Shown piece by piece: positions 53,901 through 64,000 of a stretch of DNA of 64,000 nt (positions are counted from its first letter, which is position 1; the number at the start of each line of letters is the position of its first letter). The stretch is from positions 28,654,816-28,718,815 of the forward strand of contig CM070563.1 of assembly GCA_036346405.1 (NCBI GenBank), in the 5' to 3' direction. The translations under genes were made by a program, and so were the position numbers. The stretch comes from Phyllostachys edulis (taxonomy: Eukaryota > Streptophyta > Magnoliopsida > Poales > Poaceae). The notes under the pieces are model-generated. The model worked only from the letters and a program-made list of their open reading frames with translations, had not been told where the DNA came from and ran no database searches.

Positions 53901-54497
53901 CACCGATCAGAGAGGAGTTTCCTCCCTTCAAACTGGGTGTATCTCAAACTGCAACCTTATGTGCAACCTTATGTGCAATCCTCAGTAGCTGTAAGAGCTA
54001 ATTGAAAATTGACTTTCGGGTAGTTTGGGTCGTTCCAGGTGGAGAAGAAGGTGGGAAATGTGGCATACAAGCTTATTTTACCGCCGGGTTGCGGAATACA
54101 TCCAGTGGTGCATGTCTCGCAGCTCAAGAAGGCTCTAGCTCCGAGTGAGAAAGCTTTGGATCAGCTACCTATACCTGACAAAGAACAAGTACCAGAACGC
54201 GTGTTGAAGCGGCGTCTCCATCGGGCAGGAGTTGTTTCGACCACTCAAGTGTTGGTGAAGTGGTCACGGTCTTCAACGGACAAGGCGACCTGGGAGGACG
54301 TCGTCCAACTAAAGAACCGATTCCCTCATGCCCCGGCTTGGGGACAAGCCGGCGTTGAAGGAGAGCGGAATGTTACAAACCCGGTTGATGCTTCGGACAG
54401 GGAACAGGAGGATCCAAGTTGTCGGCAAGATGCAGGAGCGGTCAAGCGAAGGAGAAGACCGTCGAATCGATATCCGATGGATACCTGGGTTTCTTGA
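50909..54497 (+). pseudogene. pol of the Reina-like element (PR, RT, RNase H, INT, chromodomain)
   Basis: Protease: VVMLIDSSSSSCFIS around 51095, where the usual DSG/DTG is DSS, then LILGIDWL. A frameshift near 51560-51600 leads into RT (51556-52110): SWRFCVDYRHLN, SLDLRAGYHQIR, MSYGLTSAMATFQ, and the FIDD box at about 52087, followed at once by a TAG (52108). RT/RNase H continue at 52120-52968 with CSFARQKLIYLGHI, EVRGFLGLAGYYRKF, IETDASDKGIGAVL and VENWTVDALSKK. Integrase: HHCC from about 53088 (HSMHSSAIRGHSGF...CSICGQAK), WQMISLDFIEGLP, frameshift near 53370, IISDCDRIFTSHLW and YHPQTDGQTERVNQ. The chromodomain-like end TQVLVKWSRSSTDKATWED (about 54247) runs into the 3' LTR and stops at 54497. 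Other stops lie at 53668 and 53820. Confidence 0.9.
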
Positions 54498-54740
54498 GGG
54501 CTGCGCCAACTGAAACCGTGAGGTTGAGGCCCGCCTGTCGGTTCTGTGTGGAGAGGATACTTAAGCCTCTTGCAGTGTTTCTGTTTGGGCATGTTGAATT
54601 GTAAGGACTGAATATCCCTCTATCTGAACTTCTTCCAGTTCTTCTATACCCCTTTTCAATCTACTCCCCGTCTCCTTCTTTCATTCCAGAACTTGCTGCT
54701 TGTATCCGATTACTGATATACATACAAGAGGGAAGTAACA
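54371..54740 (+). repeat. 3' LTR of the Reina-like element
   Basis: TGTTACAAACCCGG to GAGGGAAGTAACA, followed by the TATAC target copy. The pol frame overlaps its first 127 bases. Confidence 0.92.
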
Positions 54741-54745
54741 TATAC

Positions 54746-57669
54746 ACACTGGTGGAGACTACTGCTACCCCCATTTTCTTTTGAAAATTTATTGGATGTA
54801 TATAGTCAGCTAAGTTTTATTGTACATGAATGCGTAGCTACACTCTAGTACTATTACACAGTACTTATTTACTACACAAGCTTTTGGGAAGCCGTAGGAC
54901 CCAAATTCTCTCTTTGTTGTAGGGACGGCAGCGTCAGCTTCAGCTTCATTGTTTAGAGGGATTCCTCTTCCTAACACAAGGTTCACCTCCATTGTGGGCC
55001 TATTCCTAAGGAAGCCCCAGGATCTCCATCGGGGATGGTAACAGGGCTATTCCCCGCTGGGAATGCCTCCCATTCCCACTCTGTTTAGCTGCAAGGTGAC
55101 TTTTCTCCCATCCTCACCGGGGAGTTTGCGGGGAACGAGACCCTGCTAAGAACCTTAATTAGAATAAAATCGAGGTGATATCATAAATTTATCATATGTT
55201 TATGTACAAATACGTAAATTTATTAGTACACTAGGGGATAAAGTAGTACTAAATGAGTTATATATTATAGATTATGCAAACTATATTAGACTAGAGAGAA
55301 AATACCAATGTTTTAGATGTTTAGATGTATCAATCTACGCATATAGAGTGTATATCAGGGTATAGCGGGGAACGGGGATGTCATCCCCATCCCCGTATAA
55401 GGTAGTGGGGACAAAAAATTTCTTCCCTTAATAGGAGAATTCCCCATGGTTTACCCTGGAATGGAGGCCATTGCCATCCCTAATCTTCATAACATGATCA
55501 TTTTCGCAAACGAGGGAGAGGTGTGAAAGCCAACGTTGAGTGACTTCTCCCATAAATCGATCTTGGTGTTTGCATGAAATGGAAAGCTGTGTACTAAATT
55601 GTGCTAAAGTAATTAATAGTACTAGTTATGACTGATTTTCACCGTGAGTAGTCTGAAACCACAAGAGTTCTGAAGCATGATCATTTTCATCAACCAGATT
55701 TTTTTTCCTTCGAGATTAATTGGGCGCAAAACTCATCGAACCAAAATAACCAAGTCGAGTTGAGTCAAAAGAAATAAGTTTTTTTTTACATTGTATATTT
55801 GGTATCAAATGCAGTTCTTACAAAGATGAAGGTTATTTTTCCACAACCAACGTGTACCAATAGAGGTAGCTAATCACTGGTACTACGAGCTACGACAAAG
55901 GTTTGACAAGTAGTGTTATGCTTTTCTATCATTCCAAATATCCGATAAGCCACCACAACTAGCTTGTCCTGCTAAACTTTATAGGCAAAACTGAGTTGCT
56001 GATACCTCCCAAGCCTACAGCGCTCGATCTGACAGCTCATTTTAGATCATACGGTGGAGACAATATCCTAATACCTGTCACTGAGCTTTTATGCTGGATC
56101 CGTTTCCATAGAGGAGCTCCCAAGAGAAGTTCAAGTGATGGGCCTAACAGTGAACACTTCTTGAGTTCTTAGATTTGGTAGAGGGCACCATGAGCCCAGT
56201 TGGCTGTCACGTGATTCTCTGATGTAACAGCCGAGAATTCGAATCCCTCCTTTCTTTCAGGCTTCAGCTAGTACATGGTAGCCTATGACTTCAATGTGCA
56301 GATTGATGCCATGATGGCCACGTTGCCGGTCGCCATATCGCAAGTCAGAGAAGCGATCAAGCTAGCTAGAATCACCCTTAACTTTCTACCAACCAAATGA
56401 TCTTTAATTTGTGAATCTTCAGAGTTTGTTCAGATCATGTGAAATAACCAGTTTTTTCAGATCATGTGAAATGGTTATTGCAGCGAATGAATGTGATAGT
56501 AAAAAAAAAAGTAATCACGCGATTGAAGGACAGAGTTCTTGTATAGTTGTACCTGAACACATGATAACAAAATTATTAATAAAGGGAAAGTTAATGGTTC
56601 GCCGCTCTATAGAATGGCACTAGCATTTGGCTCTCTTCAGGTTGTTCTTCCCTTGAGCAACGGAGCTTGATGTCAGAACCTCGATCCGAGTATTAAAAGT
56701 TAAGACTTTATGATCCTAGGTTGAGTGGAACGATCCGATCCTAGATAGAATCTTACTTTGGTAGAATTTTAATAAGATTACGATTCTAGCAAAAAAAATT
56801 GTAGGATCTCAAACATATTTCATATCGATTCTACTCGATTCTAATGATTCTAGTAATTAATTATTAAAAATTACTTAGCATGTGTCCTTTTTATTGTAAA
56901 GTTTCACCGTATATTCATTCATATATAAGAATTATTTGTATAAGCAACAAATAATCTTTCTTTTTCACTATATTTTTGTAAATAAAGCTTTTAAATCATC
57001 ATTTAAAGCATGACATTATAATATGTACACAAAAATATGCATTATATAGCCAACTTGTGTTAATTATTAGTTGCCAAATGACTAAATAAATGCTAAAATC
57101 ACAATTGAAAGATGTGGTGGATTAAAGAAAATATACTATTAGGTAGAATAAGGTAAAATCTTAGATTCTACTATTCAATCCTAGAATGGTATCCTATCAG
57201 AGCACCACTGATCCGATTTAATATCTCGATTCTAACAATCTTCTACCATCACTTTGTAGCGCCTTGATCGAATCTGGCCTGAATTTAGGACAATGGTAGA
57301 TTGGTAACTGCATTGAGTTTAGCTTACAACTGCAATGCGTTGATCCTGGAAGAGTCGTAGGATGACGATGATGTGTATCTAGTAGTTCGTTCTCTGTATT
57401 TTTCTTCTAAACATCTGTTGTTTCTTACTTTGCTTTACAGGGTTGCTTCTTACTTTCGTGGGTGAGCTCTGCACAGCTGCTACTAACAGACGGTGCATAA
57501 TTGCACAAGGTCATGGACGTTAAGCAGCGAGCTTTGTTAGGATAAGAAATATCATGCTGTCTTGCCCTGATGTGATTAGCCTGTTCTTTGTGGAGTTGTT
57601 TCCTGTTCAGTTTAGTTATGCGAACTGCAAACCAGCTGGTTGATCTTAACTGCAGATGTTGACTGCAGA
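54746..57669. other. Gene-free interval with small repeats
   Basis: No coding sequence could be supported. It includes a hAT-like small element (below), AT-rich DNA around 56700-57240 with repeated AGAATCTTA/GATCCTAG words, and a direct duplication of ACTGCAGATGTTG just before the copia LTR (57650-57674). Confidence 0.4.
55027..55490. mobile_element. Possible small hAT-like element rich in CCCC/GGGG words
   Basis: The left edge GGGGATGGTAACAGGG resembles the complement of the right edge (AGGGATGGCAATGGCC from 55488). CATCCCCATCCCCG and GCGGGGAACG near the right mirror CTATTCCCCGCTGGG near the left. Core is AT-rich. No clear 8-bp duplication, so this is tentative. Confidence 0.45.
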
Positions 57670-58167
57670 TGTTGAGTACGGATGACTCATATCTTGACCT
57701 ATTAGAACTTAGAGATGTGTTATACAAGGATTCCTATCCTAATCCTATTAGGATTAGAATTTCTACTTTTTTTGGATGAGAACTAATGGGCACCATATAA
57801 AACCATAAGTGGTAGTCATGAACAAAACAAGTCACAAACAACTCATCCAAGCAAGAAGCACAGCAGAGGATTAGATGCTATGTTATTATTTATCACTAGT
57901 TTTTTGTATAGGCTAAGGATCCAATAGTCCTAAAATATTCGAGAGGGTTGTAAGAGAGCGACAATCTCTTGTGCTTTTTTGATGTGCTAAGGAATTTGCA
58001 GTCGACATTACCAAATCTTTCTCTCTCGTCATGATTATTTCGTCATCGTTATTTGGTTCTCTCTACGAGATTCATCTACTTCGTTCTTGATAACGTGCAC
58101 GCTCGTGTCGTTTCTTACAAACTCGGATCTAATCTGGGAATGTTGCGCATAAGAAGGGGTATTACAA
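57670..58167 (+). repeat. 5' LTR of the copia element
   Basis: Begins TGTTGAGTACGG. Shares CACAAACAACTCATC, GAGAGGGTT-TAAGAGAGCGACAA, CTCGTCATGATTATTT and TTGGTTCTCTCTACGAGAT with 62158-62659. A TATA-like CACCATATAAAACC lies at 57790. It ends near GGGGTATTACA. Confidence 0.85.
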
Positions 58168-58259
58168 TATAAGGAGGGGCATCAGAGCCAAGGATAGATT
58201 AATCTAATTTGTCAGAAGGTCTGCGAAGCGTCAAGTGGCACAAAATCAAGATCAGTGTT

Positions 58260-58951
58260 GACGGTATGGAATCAAGTGGAGAAATTTGACGACAGATGAA
58301 ATTTCAACGTGTGACATTGTGTGGTGAAGGATGTTCTTGTCCAGCAATGATTAATTAATGCTCTTTAAGGGGACAAACTGGAAAAGACGTACGTTGAAGA
58401 ATGGAAGGTGATGGAGCAGAAGGCTGTCAGTACAATCCGTCTATGTCTCTCCGATAAGGTAAATTACTCGGTGATTAAGGAAAATTCACTGAAGAAATTA
58501 TAGAGTGACTTAGAAGAATTGTATATGGCAAAGTCGTTGACAAACTGATGGGTGTTGAAGTGGCAACTGTACAAGTTACGCATGGAGAAAGGCACACAGT
58601 TTGTTGACCATCTCAATGTCTTCAACAAGCTTATCACATAACTGACTAGTGTGGATGAGAAAATTAGGAGAACAACAAGATCGTCATATTGGTGTCATCT
58701 ATACCACCATCATGGGAGTAATTGGTGATGAATATTCTCGTCAGCAAGAACACTATCAACTTTAATGAGGCAGTGGCATATTTGTTAGAGTTGGAGTCCT
58801 CGAAGAAGTCATCAGATTTGTCATCCTCGGGTGATCAAACATTGGTTGTTGTAGATGTTGCAGGCAAAAGCAAAAGTCACAGGAAGAAGAAGGCAAGAGC
58901 AAGAGCACACGTGTATGCTATCTATGTGACGAGGAAGGTTATATGAGAAAG
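58260..58951 (+). pseudogene. copia gag, split inside its zinc knuckle by CACTA-3
   Basis: Recognisable UBN2/gag motifs: YVEEWKVMEQKAVST (58390), IRLCLSDKV, LEELYMAKSLTN, LYKLRMEKGTQFVDHLNVFNKL and, in a second frame, MVMNILVSKNTINFNEAV at 58722, followed by a Lys/Arg-rich linker. The zinc knuckle begins CYLCDEEGYMRK at 58916-58951 and is completed across CACTA-3 by DCPN at 61217. The third ligand is Tyr (TAT 58940) instead of His. Stops at several codons and two frame changes are seen in addition to the insertion, so gag was dead or dying. Confidence 0.85.
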
Positions 58952-59462
58952 CACTACTACAGAAAAGGTCTTCACAGACGGTTCAAAAACGTCATCACAG
59001 ACGGTTTTGTGAGCCGTCTGAGTTTATGGGTCTGTAATGACATGAGTCATCACGAGCGGTTTTTGAACCGCTCGTGAAAATGCTATCACAGAGCGGTTAC
59101 GAACAAGAACCGCTCGTGATAATACTATCCTGAGCGGTTCTTGTTCGTAACCGTCTATAAAATAGACTATCATAGAGCGGTTACGAACAAGAACCGCTCG
59201 TGATAATACTATCCTGAGCGGTTTTTGTTGTAAGCCGCTCGTAATAGTTTTTTCCATTGCAAAAAAAAAAATCGGATTTTGAGCCAAACCAATCAAGTGC
59301 TAGACAGTAGTTTCCATATGCAACCTCTAGCAAGACAACTAAAATCCAATTAAAATTCTGATGGCAAACACATTATAGGAAAGGGAAACCAAAAGGTTTC
59401 TAGCGTCCCCTCCGAATGGGAAAAAAGAATAAAGTTACAAAGTTAAACTAGCTAGAAACCAT

Positions 59463-59560
59463 CTATGTCTCCAAGCTCCTGAAGAACTCATCGGCTTCTT
59501 GGATTGGTCTTGTGAGCTCCTCTCTGTACCTCACCAGCATATCACAAGATGTTCTTGCAT
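59463..59560 (-). pseudogene. KNOX2-domain fragment captured in CACTA-3
   Basis: On the minus strand, after an acceptor-like ACATGCAAG, the frame reads SCDMLVRYREELTRP then IQEADEFFRSLET and stops at 59463-59465. Class I KNOTTED-like homeobox proteins carry nearly the same stretch in their KNOX2 (dimerisation) domain. KNOX proteins keep shoot meristems undifferentiated. Only about 30 residues are recognisable, with no homeodomain or ELK region, so it cannot be a working regulator. Upstream sequence (59565-59738) keeps an open frame but shows no KNOX similarity and probably is intron or other captured DNA. Direction is antisense to the copia gag. Confidence 0.72.
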
Positions 59561-60137
59561 GTCGTCGAGTTCGACTCAAACTAAATCGGCAAGGAGAGAC
59601 GACTGAAAACCTCCAGCGGCGCTCCGACCTTAGGTAACACAAAATTAAGATAATTTTCTTTACAACAAACAACCAACAAATTATGTATATTATGGGGATG
59701 TACACGTACCTTCTGGTAGACAGGGAGCTCCTCCGCATCCCTCCTCATCGTCATCGTCGGCTGTGTCTCCTCGCTGAACTACGACGGGGAATCGAGGGTG
59801 GTCGCTGGAGCTTGGTGTGGGGAGGAGAGAGGGAGAGACCGATGGAAAACAAGGCTGTGTCTAATATATAAGGAAAGCGCCAAAATATTTTGCCTCCCGC
59901 GTTCAAAATTTTCAAACCCCACGCTGCGAATCACGAGACGGTTTCATACAAAAACCGTCAGGACGACATATCACGAGCGGTTCTTAATACGAACCGTCTG
60001 CGTGATATGATGCTTATCACGCAGCGGTTACGTATTAAGAACCGCGTGATATATATATATCACTGAGCGGTTCGTATTAAAACCGTCGTGATATATATCT
60101 TATCGCGCACGGTTTTATTAAGAACCGCTCGTGACTT

Positions 60138-60835
60138 GAATTTTCCTTACTCGCAATTTTACCATGGCTTGAAATCACTAACACTCTGATTTTACCATGG
60201 CTTGGAATCACTAACACTCTGATTTTACCATGGCTTGAAATCACTAACACTCTGATTTTACCATGGCTTGGAATCACTAACACTCTGATTTTACCATGGC
60301 TTGAAATCACTAACACATCGATTTTACCATGGCTTGAAGATTTTACCATGGTTTGAAATCACTAACACTCTGATTTTACCATGGCTTGGAATCACTAATA
60401 CTCTGATTTTACCATGGCTTGAAATCACTAACACGTCGATTTTACCATGGCTTGAAGATTTTACCATGGCTTGAAATCACTAACACTCCGATTTTACCAT
60501 GACATGAAATCACTAACACTCCGATCCGATTTTACCATGACATGAAATCACTAACACTCCGATTTTACCATGACTTGAAATCATTAACACGTCGATTTTA
60601 CCATTGCTTGAAGATTTTACCATGGCTTGAAATCAGAGTGTTGGTGATTTCATGTCATGGTAAAATCAGGGTGTTAGTGATTTCAAACCATGGTAAAATC
60701 TTCAAGCCATGGTAAAATCGATGTGTTAGTGATTTCAAGCCATGGTAAAATCAAAGTGTTAGTGATTCCAAGCCATGGTAAAATTTAGTAGTAATTTGAA
60801 TCCATGGTAAAATCAGAGTGTAAGGAAAATTCCAA
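60138..60835. repeat. 33-bp tandem array with internal inversion
   Basis: Unit GATTTTACCATGGCTTGAA plus ATCACTAACACTCT, in forward orientation from about 60158 to 60640 (roughly 14 units, some shortened to 20 bp), then in reverse orientation from about 60633 to 60832 (about six units). Each unit contains an NcoI-like CCATGG palindrome. The turn is at GAAATCAGAGTGTTGGTGATTTC. Confidence 0.9.
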
Positions 60836-61213
60836 GTTACAGACGGTTTTTAATACAAACCGTCTGTGATAAGATATGTATCATAGACGGTTTTTAATAC
60901 GAACCGTCTATGATACTTCACTGACGGTTTTCAACACGCAAATGCTGTGATGAGCACGAATTCACAGGCGGTTCGTGTTGAAAACCGTCGTGAAGTATCC
61001 TGAGCGGTTCTTGTTGTAAGCGAAATGCGTGATGGTATCCTGACGGTTTTCAACACGAACCGTTTGTGATATTACTTCTTCACTGAGCGGTTTTAGCGCG
61101 ACCAAGAATACGAGCGGTCGCTAAACCAAAACCGTCTATGATTGTATTTATCTGAGCGGTTTTGGTCAACCGTCTGTGATGAGGCGTCCAGTATTAGCCT
61201 TTTTGTAGTAGTG

Positions 61214-61620
61214 AAGGATTGTCCAAATTTAAAGCAAGTGAGAGGAGCATGCTCAGTGGCGGTAGTAAAAAAGTTGATTCGAGCGTACTAGTCGTCAATC
61301 AACCAGGTATTTTCTCATGAATGAATATTAGATTTAGGTTATTACTTCCATATATGTTCGGCGAGGGGGATGTTTGACAAAGGATCTCTATGCCTGGCAT
61401 ATAGAACTGTTCACTTAGCGGATTGCAACGAGTATGCAATTACTAAGGTGGGAACAGTTAAATTGGATATGTATAATAGAGCGCATCACATATTGACGGG
61501 AGTTTAGTATGTTCCTGGCTTAAAGAAGAATCTCATATCTTTGAGGTCGCTTGAACTTGAAGGTTGTAAGATATCACTTCGACGTAGATTCATACGAGTT
61601 ACTTGCAAAGGATAAGTAAT
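61214..61620 (+). pseudogene. copia zinc-knuckle end, protease and GAG-pre-integrase remnant
   Basis: After DCPN the frame passes a Ser/Gly-rich linker and gives YYFHICSARGMFD (protease region, where the DSGAS signature is not recognisable), GTVKLDMY..AHHILTGV, stop, YVPGLKKNLISLRSLE, GCKISL and VTCKG. This is the conserved stretch between protease and integrase in plant copia pol. It ends at about 61620, after which integrase is absent. Confidence 0.8.
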
Positions 61621-62157
61621 CATGAAAAGTATCTAGAGCAATAGATGATATCGATTAATGAGTAATCATTAGGGAAGAACAACCAATGGGAGGTCTGATA
61701 AAAATTCTTATCAGGAGAAGAAAACCGTGTCGTCAGTGATAGGTACTCAGATCTCATATGCAGTTATGTGCAAAACTGCAAAAATGGTTGCAAAATCTAG
61801 CAGATGAAAAGGTGAAGGTACAAGTTGTTGGAAGACGGAAGACGTGGTGGGACCAGCCACGCGGTACCGACGAGCAGGTAGAGCATGGAGGCGTACGAAT
61901 CTATGGCATAGAGGGTTGTAGAAATATAAGGTGTGGTTAACCAAGCTACGTAACAAAGGAGCTCTCAGGTGGAGGGTCTGGGTAGGCTAGCCTGGACATC
62001 GACACGTATATTGTGGTGATGTGCATGGGCTCCTGTGGTGGGGGCACTCCCAAAAATGGGAGATTTTTTTCTGAAAAAACAAAAATAGCGTAGCCAATTT
62101 GGAGCGAAAACTTGGGGGAGCATGCTGACTTAAACGGATAGGAGTCAGGTTGGAGAT
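61621..62157. other. Remaining internal copia sequence before 3' LTR
   Basis: No domain recognised. GCCAATTTGGAGCGAAAACTTGGGGGAG followed by GTCAGGTTGGAGA leads into the LTR, and the latter is a plausible polypurine-rich tract. The large pol deletion must have its junction near 61620-61760. Confidence 0.5.
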
Positions 62158-62659
62158 TATTGAGTATGGGTGACTTGTATCCTAACTTATTAGGACTTGG
62201 AAATGTATTCTACAAAAATTCTTATTCTAATCCTATTATGATTATGATTGCTACTTCTTTTTTGAGGAGAACTAGGGGTACTATATAAAAACCATCCGTC
62301 ATGGAGAAAACAAGCCACAAACAACTCATCAAAAGCAAGAGACGCACGAAAATATTAGAGGCTAGGTTATTTTTTAGTACTAGATTCTTATAGAGGGCAA
62401 GAATCCGAAAGTCCTAAAAGGTTGAGAGGGTTATCAGAGAGCGACAACCCCTTATACTCTTTTTAAGGCTGTACTTAAGGAATTTGCGGTCAGTTTCGCC
62501 AAATCTCTCTCTCGTCATGATTATTTGTCGCCGTTATTTGGTTCTCTCTACGAGATCCATCTACTTCGCTCTTGATAACGTGCACGCTTGTACCATTTCT
62601 CACAAATTCTGATCCGATCTGGAGCTATTGCGTATTAAAAGGGGTATCAGATTATAACA
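62158..62659 (+). repeat. 3' LTR of the copia element
   Basis: TATTGAGTATGGG to GGTATCAGATTATAACA. Diverged from the 5' LTR at many positions, mostly transitions, indicating an old insertion. Confidence 0.85.
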
Positions 62660-64000
62660 GCAACCGGTAGATAGACACATGTCGTGGCCAAACCAAAGAA
62701 ATAAAGATACAGAATTAATTTCTCCTTGCAGCAAAGCAGAAACTATATATGTACCGATTCAAGCACAATTACTTACGAAACTTATGCGAAGAAAGATCAG
62801 CAACGAGCACATTCAGAATAGAGGGGCGTCTATTAGCTAGATGGTCCATGCCATCTGCCGCCACTGCTGCTTTCAGAACTCCAAGTGTGCCATCGGCCGC
62901 CATTACTGCTTTCAGAACTGTATGATCGCGCTAGGCGCTAGCTGAGGATCACCGTTGCCAAGAGCTCAAGTAACCGTGCTTGGAGTTCATCGGCTGTCCT
63001 ACACATTTGAAAGCAGTACTGGCTAGTTGATCCATGCCCTCTGTTCTGTGTTGGCCTAAGCTGAAGATGAAGCTCGCGACGCTCGGTAGAAACACACGTA
63101 TTCAAGAAAGACAAAAAATAATTTTGGTGCTGCTCACGACAGCTTTTCTAATGCTTTTCTCTTGCTCTACCAATTGTTGGTCCAAACCGAAGAAAAAAGC
63201 TCGCGTTCGAAAAAAGTTCACGCTCGAAGATGAAGCTCATGCTACACTCAGCTAAACACTCGCAGAAAGCTGATTGGAAGATGAACGCACACATAGAAAG
63301 CAACACACGTACGCAAGAAGCAAAACAGAGTTTTGGTGCTGCATGCACCGCATGTAGCCTTTTCTGGTTTCTTCTTTTTTTTTCTATTGCTTACTTAAAA
63401 CTGGTTACCGGGGTGCCTTTTTGTTGAGAACAAACGACTATTTATATCTGGTAAGGATTTTACGTATCTTGAAGGGATTTCAAACTAACTCTAGTATCTA
63501 TAACGAATACTGCCTAAATACGAAGCACGAACTCTCTCTAAAATCTAAATATGCCATATACACAAAGATTACCTAACATTCTGAAGGTGATCATTGCTAA
63601 GCTTGCTTCGCTTAAGTTTGATACACAGTGGTACGGAGGTAGATAATCCTAATTTTCATGCACAAATTGAAATGGCATCGTCATTCATGTACTTCCATAC
63701 TCCACAAGTACAGAAAGTAGTGTTTTTTTGTGTGTGTTTTCCTTTGGTTTCAAGCCATGGCCTGCATGCATGCCTATCTGTCGAGTAGAAAAATATATAT
63801 CATTTCGTGTAAAAGCACAGATGCAAGTCTGACTAACAAATGGAGTTTTTGGTTTAAATGATATTGTTTGCACACAAAATACGAAATCTAGTCTTACTCG
63901 GAGATCAAAGCTAAAAATAGTACCGCGGACTCATCGGCAGGCGACATATGTCCTTATCCGTGTCACGGGTGCGCAGACCCCACTATCCCCTCTCCTTGAG
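62660..64000. other. Unassigned flank with local duplications
   Basis: No gene supported. CTAGATGGTCCATGCCATCTG (62838) and CTAGTTGATCCATGCCCTCTG (63023) are related, CTGCTTTCAGAACT occurs at 62867 and 62908, and 63060-63170 resembles 63275-63375 (both with AACACACGTA, CAAGAA and TTTTGGTGCTGC). This looks like old tandem duplication of about 200-bp units. Confidence 0.4.

Larger units (their letters stand above)
49205..54740 (+). mobile_element. Reina-like Ty3/gypsy chromovirus, full length but inactive
   Basis: Two LTRs of about 370 bp, perfect TATAC duplications at 49200-49204 and 54741-54745, a tRNA-Met primer site and a complete gag-PR-RT-RH-INT-chromodomain order. Short LTRs and a C-terminal LVKWS chromodomain-like segment fit the Reina clade. 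LTRs are similar with scattered changes (5' LTR begins GG instead of TG). Stops and frameshifts are spread over gag and pol, so it cannot move by itself. Confidence 0.92.
58952..61213. mobile_element. CACTA-3: 2.26-kb CACTA element with AAG duplication
   Basis: CACTACTACAGAAAAGG at 58952 and GCCTTTTTGTAGTAGTG ending at 61213 are the termini, and AAG flanks both sides (58949-58951, 61214-61216). Removing one AAG plus the element restores the copia zinc-knuckle frame. The two ends differ beyond about 15 bp: the right end is the CACTA-2 type (GGCTAATACTGGACG), the left end resembles the right end of CACTA-1. Both motif forms, CACAGACGGTT and CGAGCGGTT, occur. Non-autonomous: no transposase. It carries a KNOX2-like fragment and a tandem array. 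Confidence 0.92.
57670..62659 (+). mobile_element. Ty1/copia element, internally deleted, interrupted by CACTA-3
   Basis: Two LTRs of about 500 bp (57670-58167 and 62158-62659), a primer-site-like GCATCAGAGCC just after the first, a gag with UBN2-type motifs and a zinc knuckle, and a short protease/GAG-pre-integrase segment. Integrase, RT and RNase H are missing, so it depended on other copies. Flanks GCAGA and GCAAC match only partly. With CACTA-3 removed the element is about 2.7 kb. Confidence 0.85.

Noticed and set aside
55700..56640. Short frames near 56411-56623
   Set aside because: AT-rich chance frame with a repeated FRSCEM/ITSFFRSCE segment and no flanking coding signal.
56700..57240. 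Possible MITE with AGAATCTTA/GATCCTAG ends
   Set aside because: Some inverted words exist, but I could not align two termini or find a target duplication.
60077..60349. A 90-codon repetitive frame (HGKI-VLVI-SS repeats)
   Set aside because: It is the translation of the 33-bp tandem array, whose unit length is a multiple of three. Not a gene.
60138..60835. CRISPR-like array
   Set aside because: Units are contiguous with no unique spacers and the sequence is a plant nuclear transposon.

Overview
This window looks like a transposon-dense stretch of a grass nuclear genome, most probably rice or another Oryza. The reasons are the CACTA subterminal motif (CACAGACGGTT and its complement), several kilobase-scale LTRs of Tekay-type Ty3/gypsy elements, GC-rich grass-type coding fragments, and remnants of grass host genes. 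The species assignment is inference. I found no intact host gene. Every gene-like segment I can recognise is a transposon gene, a captured fragment or a broken copy.

Layout. 1-2237 is copy A of a sequence present three times (A 1-2237, B about 16900-17500, C about 31090-32040). Copy A is broken by two 5'-truncated LINE inserts with perfect target-site duplications. 2238-7377 is an old CACTA element (CACTA-1) holding a broken F-box gene, a fragment of chloroplast ndhB, a dead Ulp1-like protease gene and a long hairpin. 7383-7830 and 8142-11697 are solo LTRs, each with a perfect 5-bp duplication. 12130-12965 holds four exons of an APC7 (anaphase-promoting complex subunit 7) gene fragment on the minus strand. 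13000-16900 is GC-rich minisatellite and unclassified repeat sequence with a Ty1/copia RNase H remnant.

18417-30748 is a 12.3-kb Tekay-like Ty3/gypsy element with two 3.6-kb LTRs. It lacks a recognisable gag core, protease and most of the reverse transcriptase, but carries an array of about seven zinc knuckles. 32041-33300 has a LINE reverse transcriptase piece and an LTR-like segment. 33536-36984 is CACTA-2, which is a giant inverted duplication with the same terminal sequence at both ends and the same captured gene in both arms. 37000-49204 is a patchwork of LTR fragments, a LINE fragment, a short degenerate repeat, and a 4.2-kb solo LTR at 41876-46031. 49205-54740 is a nearly full-length Reina-like chromovirus with 370-bp LTRs and a perfect TATAC duplication, inactivated by stops and frameshifts. 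57670-62659 is a Ty1/copia element with most of pol deleted. Its gag zinc knuckle is split by CACTA-3 (58952-61213, AAG duplication), which carries a KNOX2-domain fragment and a 33-bp tandem array with an inversion point. 62660-64000 is unassigned.

The parts do not form a pathway. The recurring theme is capture and rearrangement of host sequence by one CACTA family: F-box, plastid ndhB, an uncharacterised gene and KNOX2. CACTA-2 and the CACTA-1 hairpins are long inverted repeats that could yield double-stranded RNA if transcribed, which is inference.
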